NCBI RefSeq assembly: GCF_000003855.2
Contig: NW_003101680.1
Location: forward strand, 124,001-188,000
Length of the DNA stretch: 64,000 nucleotides
Direction of reading: 5' to 3'
From: Blastomyces gilchristii SLH14081
Taxonomy: Eukaryota > Ascomycota > Eurotiomycetes > Onygenales > Ajellomycetaceae
The notes beneath the pieces are model-generated. The model saw only the letters and a list, made by a program, of their open reading frames with translations, made no database searches and was not told the origin of the DNA. Shown here piece by piece: positions 60,890 to 64,000 of this stretch (positions are counted from its first letter, which is position 1; the number at the start of each line of letters is the position of its first letter). The translations under genes were made by a program, and so were the position numbers.

Positions 60890-61141
60890 AAGCAGGGGCT
60901 TCTCTGCGGGCCGACCACCTCCGCGCTGCCACGTGACAAACAAAGAGATCTGCTATACGGGGCGCTAGTCTGTAAGAGAAAGCTCTGGCTTCAACATTTC
61001 AAACTTCGTTGTCATACAAATCAACCTCTCGTCGCACACCTTCAGCAGCAGATTGAGGATCAAAAAGTCATCATAGAGGCGCAGGCAGCCACGGTGTCAA
61101 GATGCATAAAGGAATTAAGTAAAATCTTAGAGAGAGAATAG
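60890..61141 (+). CDS. Undamaged coding fragment, 83 codons, unknown family
   Basis: An open frame bounded by TAG at 60887 and TAG at 61139, with normal CpG and GG content inside mutated AT-rich DNA. It reads ...GPTTSALPRDKQRDLLYGAL..., then VAHLQQQIEDQKVIIEAQ, which predicts a coiled coil. There is no ATG at its start, so it is an exon or a truncated end of a longer protein. The contrast in base composition with both flanks is sharp. It may be a low-copy piece captured between repeats. No domain is recognised. Confidence 0.45.
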   Translation, partial: KQGLLCGPTTSALPRDKQRDLLYGALVCKRKLWLQHFKLRCHTNQPLVAHLQQQIEDQKVIIEAQAATVSRCIKELSKILERE

Positions 61142-61289
61142 AAATGAGTAACTAGATATACATGTGCCGGGGCAGAACATGTGTTCTTCTATGATTTGTA
61201 GCTTTGGCAGGGCTTTTGAAATTCTTTATAGAATATAACATCTGCCAGATACCTTTTTCTTAGAGAAGACAATTTTTTATTAAATACAC

Positions 61290-61865
61290 TCATTAGTTGT
61301 GATTTCATAGAGAACAACATAATTTCAGTTTAAAAGATCAGCAGTTAGATTTTCCCTGAGATATCATGCTTCTTATGAATTGATTTCTGATTTTAGAAAA
61401 AACCTCATCTGCAGAGTTCATCAGGGAATTAAAGTCTCTAAAGAAAGAGAACTGATTTCAATGAAAGATCAGTAGTTACACTGTTCCCTGAGAAAGTATT
61501 ATTCTTATGAACTGATATCTCTAAAGAACACAATAATTCTTATCAAAGAATTACATATTCAAGAACTCTTCAGAGTGTTAAGTCTCTGAGAAATTAGTGT
61601 CTCTGAAGAATGTAATGATTTTTATATAAGAGTCACACTTACAGAAACTCTTAGAGTAATAAAGTCTCTAAAAAACTATTTTATCTAGAGAGAGAAACTG
61701 CAGTGAGAATATCATAATTTTTATAATTAAGGTCATCAGTTCTTAGAGTGATAAGTTTCACAAGAATAATTAACATCTGAGAAGAATCATAATTTCTATA
61801 ACAGAGTCACAATTATATAATTAGTCAGAGACTCTCTGAGAGTGATATGTTTTACTACTATTAGA
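61290..61865. repeat. Degenerate tandem repeat of about 60-125 bp units
   Basis: At least six related units, each with a TCTCTRAAGAA-like start, an AATAATTTYTATAA middle and a CAGAAACTCTTAGAGTG-like end. Divergence between units is high, consistent with heavy mutation of an older array. Confidence 0.65.
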
Positions 61866-62099
61866 CATCAATCACTGATTTATTCTAAGAAAATATAGAA
61901 TGTGAGTGAAAAGTCAGTGAAAAGCCACTTCTTCTGTTTTTCATAAGAGAAGCTATCAGACTAAGCTGATACCACCATTTTCATGTATTCTCAAGGCATT
62001 AGCAAATTGTGATATTTTAGTTCTAAATAATATAGTCCGTGAGCTGAAGATATGTTGTTGTTATCACTAGCTCTACTGAAAGGTCTACGCTAATACATT

Positions 62100-62249
62100 G
62101 ATGTTAAATCGGAGGTGTTGCGTGATATCTTGCGGGGGGTGCTACAAGATGCTAAGAAAATAAGCTTAGTACCTACGATTCTGTGTCAGGTGGAAGGTCG
62201 AGTATTAATCAGAGCTTACAAGGGGAATGTTGATATGATGATGAGAGTT
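62100..62249 (+). CDS. Undamaged coding-like fragment, 50 codons
   Basis: Open frame reading DVKSEVLRDILRGVLQDAKK and on through VEGRVLIRAYKGNVDMM, ended by TGA 62250 at a likely Trp position where damaged sequence starts. CpG and GG are normal from about 62030 to 62400. The amphipathic SEVLRDILRGVLQD segment is the kind of helix found in several fungal ATPase-domain proteins, but this is too short to assign a family. It is probably part of an exon of a lost gene. Confidence 0.35.
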
Positions 62250-62419
62250 TGAAGAGAAGACTCATCTCAGACAAAAAGCTTCTGACCTTCATATGAGACA
62301 TTGATTAATTGAAGCAAATTTCCACGAAGTGACATCGCTATAGACATGATGATTCTTCCAACTCAGTTCATCAGAGTTGTGAAGTTAACAAGTACACGAG
62401 GCCACAAAGAATGAAGAAC

Positions 62420-64000
62420 CTTGAGAGACACTAACTTTTACTGACCGTCTACAATACACTTAATAAAATTTAGACTAGATTACTTTTCAAAACAGGCAAA
62501 GCCTCTGCTTAGTAATTTTCTCGAATTCATTGTAATTTACAACAAATAAAATTTTTCATTCAACTATTCACTCTTATTCTTGAGTTTTTCTTGTTTTCTT
62601 CTCTTTCCCTCTCTGAACTTCAGATATTTTGTGTAGTTCTCACACATTGTTTGAGACAGAGAGAGATAATACTTCTTCTGTTTCTGTAAGAGTGTGTCTT
62701 TTCAGAGCTGTACTGAATATGACACTCACTATATCTTTGTCTGATGATGGAAAGTGGCTGCTCAAAGCATCAGACTTATTAAAATTAGTTATAAAGTACT
62801 GATTATCTTTATAAATGAGAAGATAGACATCTTTACAGCAACAGTCATTAAAGTAGCTACATAGTATACACTAAAGTATGTTTTTTCATTAATAACATAT
62901 CTGTATAAGACTACTATACTCAGTTCATAACTTCTTGACATACTTTAAGTTTGATAATTGCATAATATAGAATTTGATTTTAAGAAAGATAAAGAATCTA
63001 AGACTTGATAATTATCATTTAATACTATAAAAAACAATCTTAATTTATAGTTATAAGTGAGTGTTATCTAGAAATAGAGTAGTCTTCATAGATACTTTTT
63101 AAAAGTATATACTTCTGTTAAATATTATTTCAAGTGATCAGTCATTTTACTGCAGTGCTTACAGACTTGAATTACAATTTATAATCTAAAACTGTAACTC
63201 TCATTATTCTGACTGATTATTCAACTCAGTCTTACAATTCAACTTCATAGTTATGATTTATAATCTGAATCTGTGACTCTTCACATATTAGAAAGTATGC
63301 TCTTTTATTTTATTAAAACAGAATGCTCTACAGTTAATATCAGAATATGTAAGATATGACTCTGTTATCTATCACTGACAATCTCTCACCATGACTACTA
63401 ATTACTTTGACAGAGATGATTAATGAGTTTTTCTAGATAGTTAATTGATGTATTCATATACTCAGACTTGAATCAGAATATCAAGTCATACTGTCTGATA
63501 TTTCTTATAAAGAAGAAGAATTGATTTTTGAATAGCATTCTCTCTTCTGTAATTTATTGCATATTCTTCTAAAAGGTGGCTGCAGGCTCACTCTCAGAGA
63601 TGTCATTAACTCTCACAGTGAGCTTCTCTTCTGCTTCAAGAAAGCTCAAGAGTAACTCATGTCTCACAGAAAGTGTATTTTGAGATACAGACAAGCTTAT
63701 TACAGTGATACTGTAAGATATATTACTCTGAGAAAGTGCTCTTGAGATAGAGCAGCTCATGTATGAGAAAGTGACCTAGACAATTGCTCACATGAGCTAT
63801 TTCCTCACAAGAGAATATTTTCAAGAAGAAACTTATCACAGAAGAGGCTTTTTAAATATATACTTCTCAATGATCAAACTTCACAATATTCAATAGCTGT
63901 GAAAAAATCCATGTGTACTGGTATCTATGTCTATACAGCTAAAAAGGCTTATATATCTCAGATACCAATACAAGAGAATAACTTTGTGAAATATGAGGAC
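62420..64000. other. AT-rich mutated DNA, unassigned
   Basis: Composition as in the other mutated blocks. On the minus strand a few short pieces look coding, with TGA at Trp-like positions (around 63420-62950), but no domain or element end is recognisable. A 63-codon minus-strand open frame at 63569-63760 is not supported by anything else. Confidence 0.4.

Overview
The window looks like nuclear DNA of a filamentous fungus, most likely an ascomycete (Pezizomycotina). The reasons are short GT-AG introns with CTGAC/TTAAC-type branch sites, a DUF3435-type tyrosine-recombinase gene, Tad1-like LINEs, chromovirus-like Ty3/Gypsy elements, and a split between two compositions. AT-rich blocks (about 1-44.3 kb and 57.06-64 kb) are full of transposons eroded by G:C to A:T changes of the repeat-induced point mutation (RIP) type. 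A GC-moderate island (about 44.3-57.06 kb) holds the recognisable genes and two minisatellites. I cannot name the species.

The left block is one deep nest of mobile elements whose order of arrival can be read from target-site duplications (TSDs). A Tad1-like LINE (LINE-1, + strand) is split by Gypsy-B (3139-24401, two 167-bp LTRs, TSD AACT). Gypsy-B is split by Gypsy-A (4589-16139, two 314-bp LTRs, TSD AAGAG, - strand). Gypsy-A is split by hAT-1 (6591-12448, 8-bp TSD). Gypsy-B also carries a 388-bp tRNA-headed SINE (TSD of 15 bp) and a 1.03-kb composite SINE (TSD of 13 bp). LINE-1 carries a 1.81-kb composite SINE (TSD of 12-13 bp). Next come a fragment of a second Gypsy-A-family copy (Gypsy-2, 31261-37902), holding a reversed LINE-2 (TSD of 14 bp), then hAT-3, holding hAT-2 (TSD ATCAGAGA). 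hAT-3 breaks off at about 44300.

The coding regions of the old elements are still readable as Gag zinc knuckles, reverse transcriptase, RNase H, integrase, endonuclease and hAT transposase. They are full of TGA where Trp (TGG) is expected. The two LTRs of each Gypsy element show that the changes hit mainly CpG and CpC, and that the mutated tract stops inside each LTR, so the outermost roughly 60-180 bp are spared. The SINE-type insertions and the element tips are almost unmutated.

The GC island holds a broken multi-exon DUF3435 gene (44790-47823), a relic of a Tc1/mariner-type transposase, a minus-strand gene with a PD-(D/E)XK-like motif, a divergent plus-strand gene of unknown function, a small minus-strand ORF, and two minisatellite arrays that both have a 17-bp unit. 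The right block (57.06-64 kb) is AT-rich, with degenerate tandem repeats and two short islands of undamaged coding-like sequence. No rRNA, functional tRNA, CRISPR array or bacterial-type operon is present.
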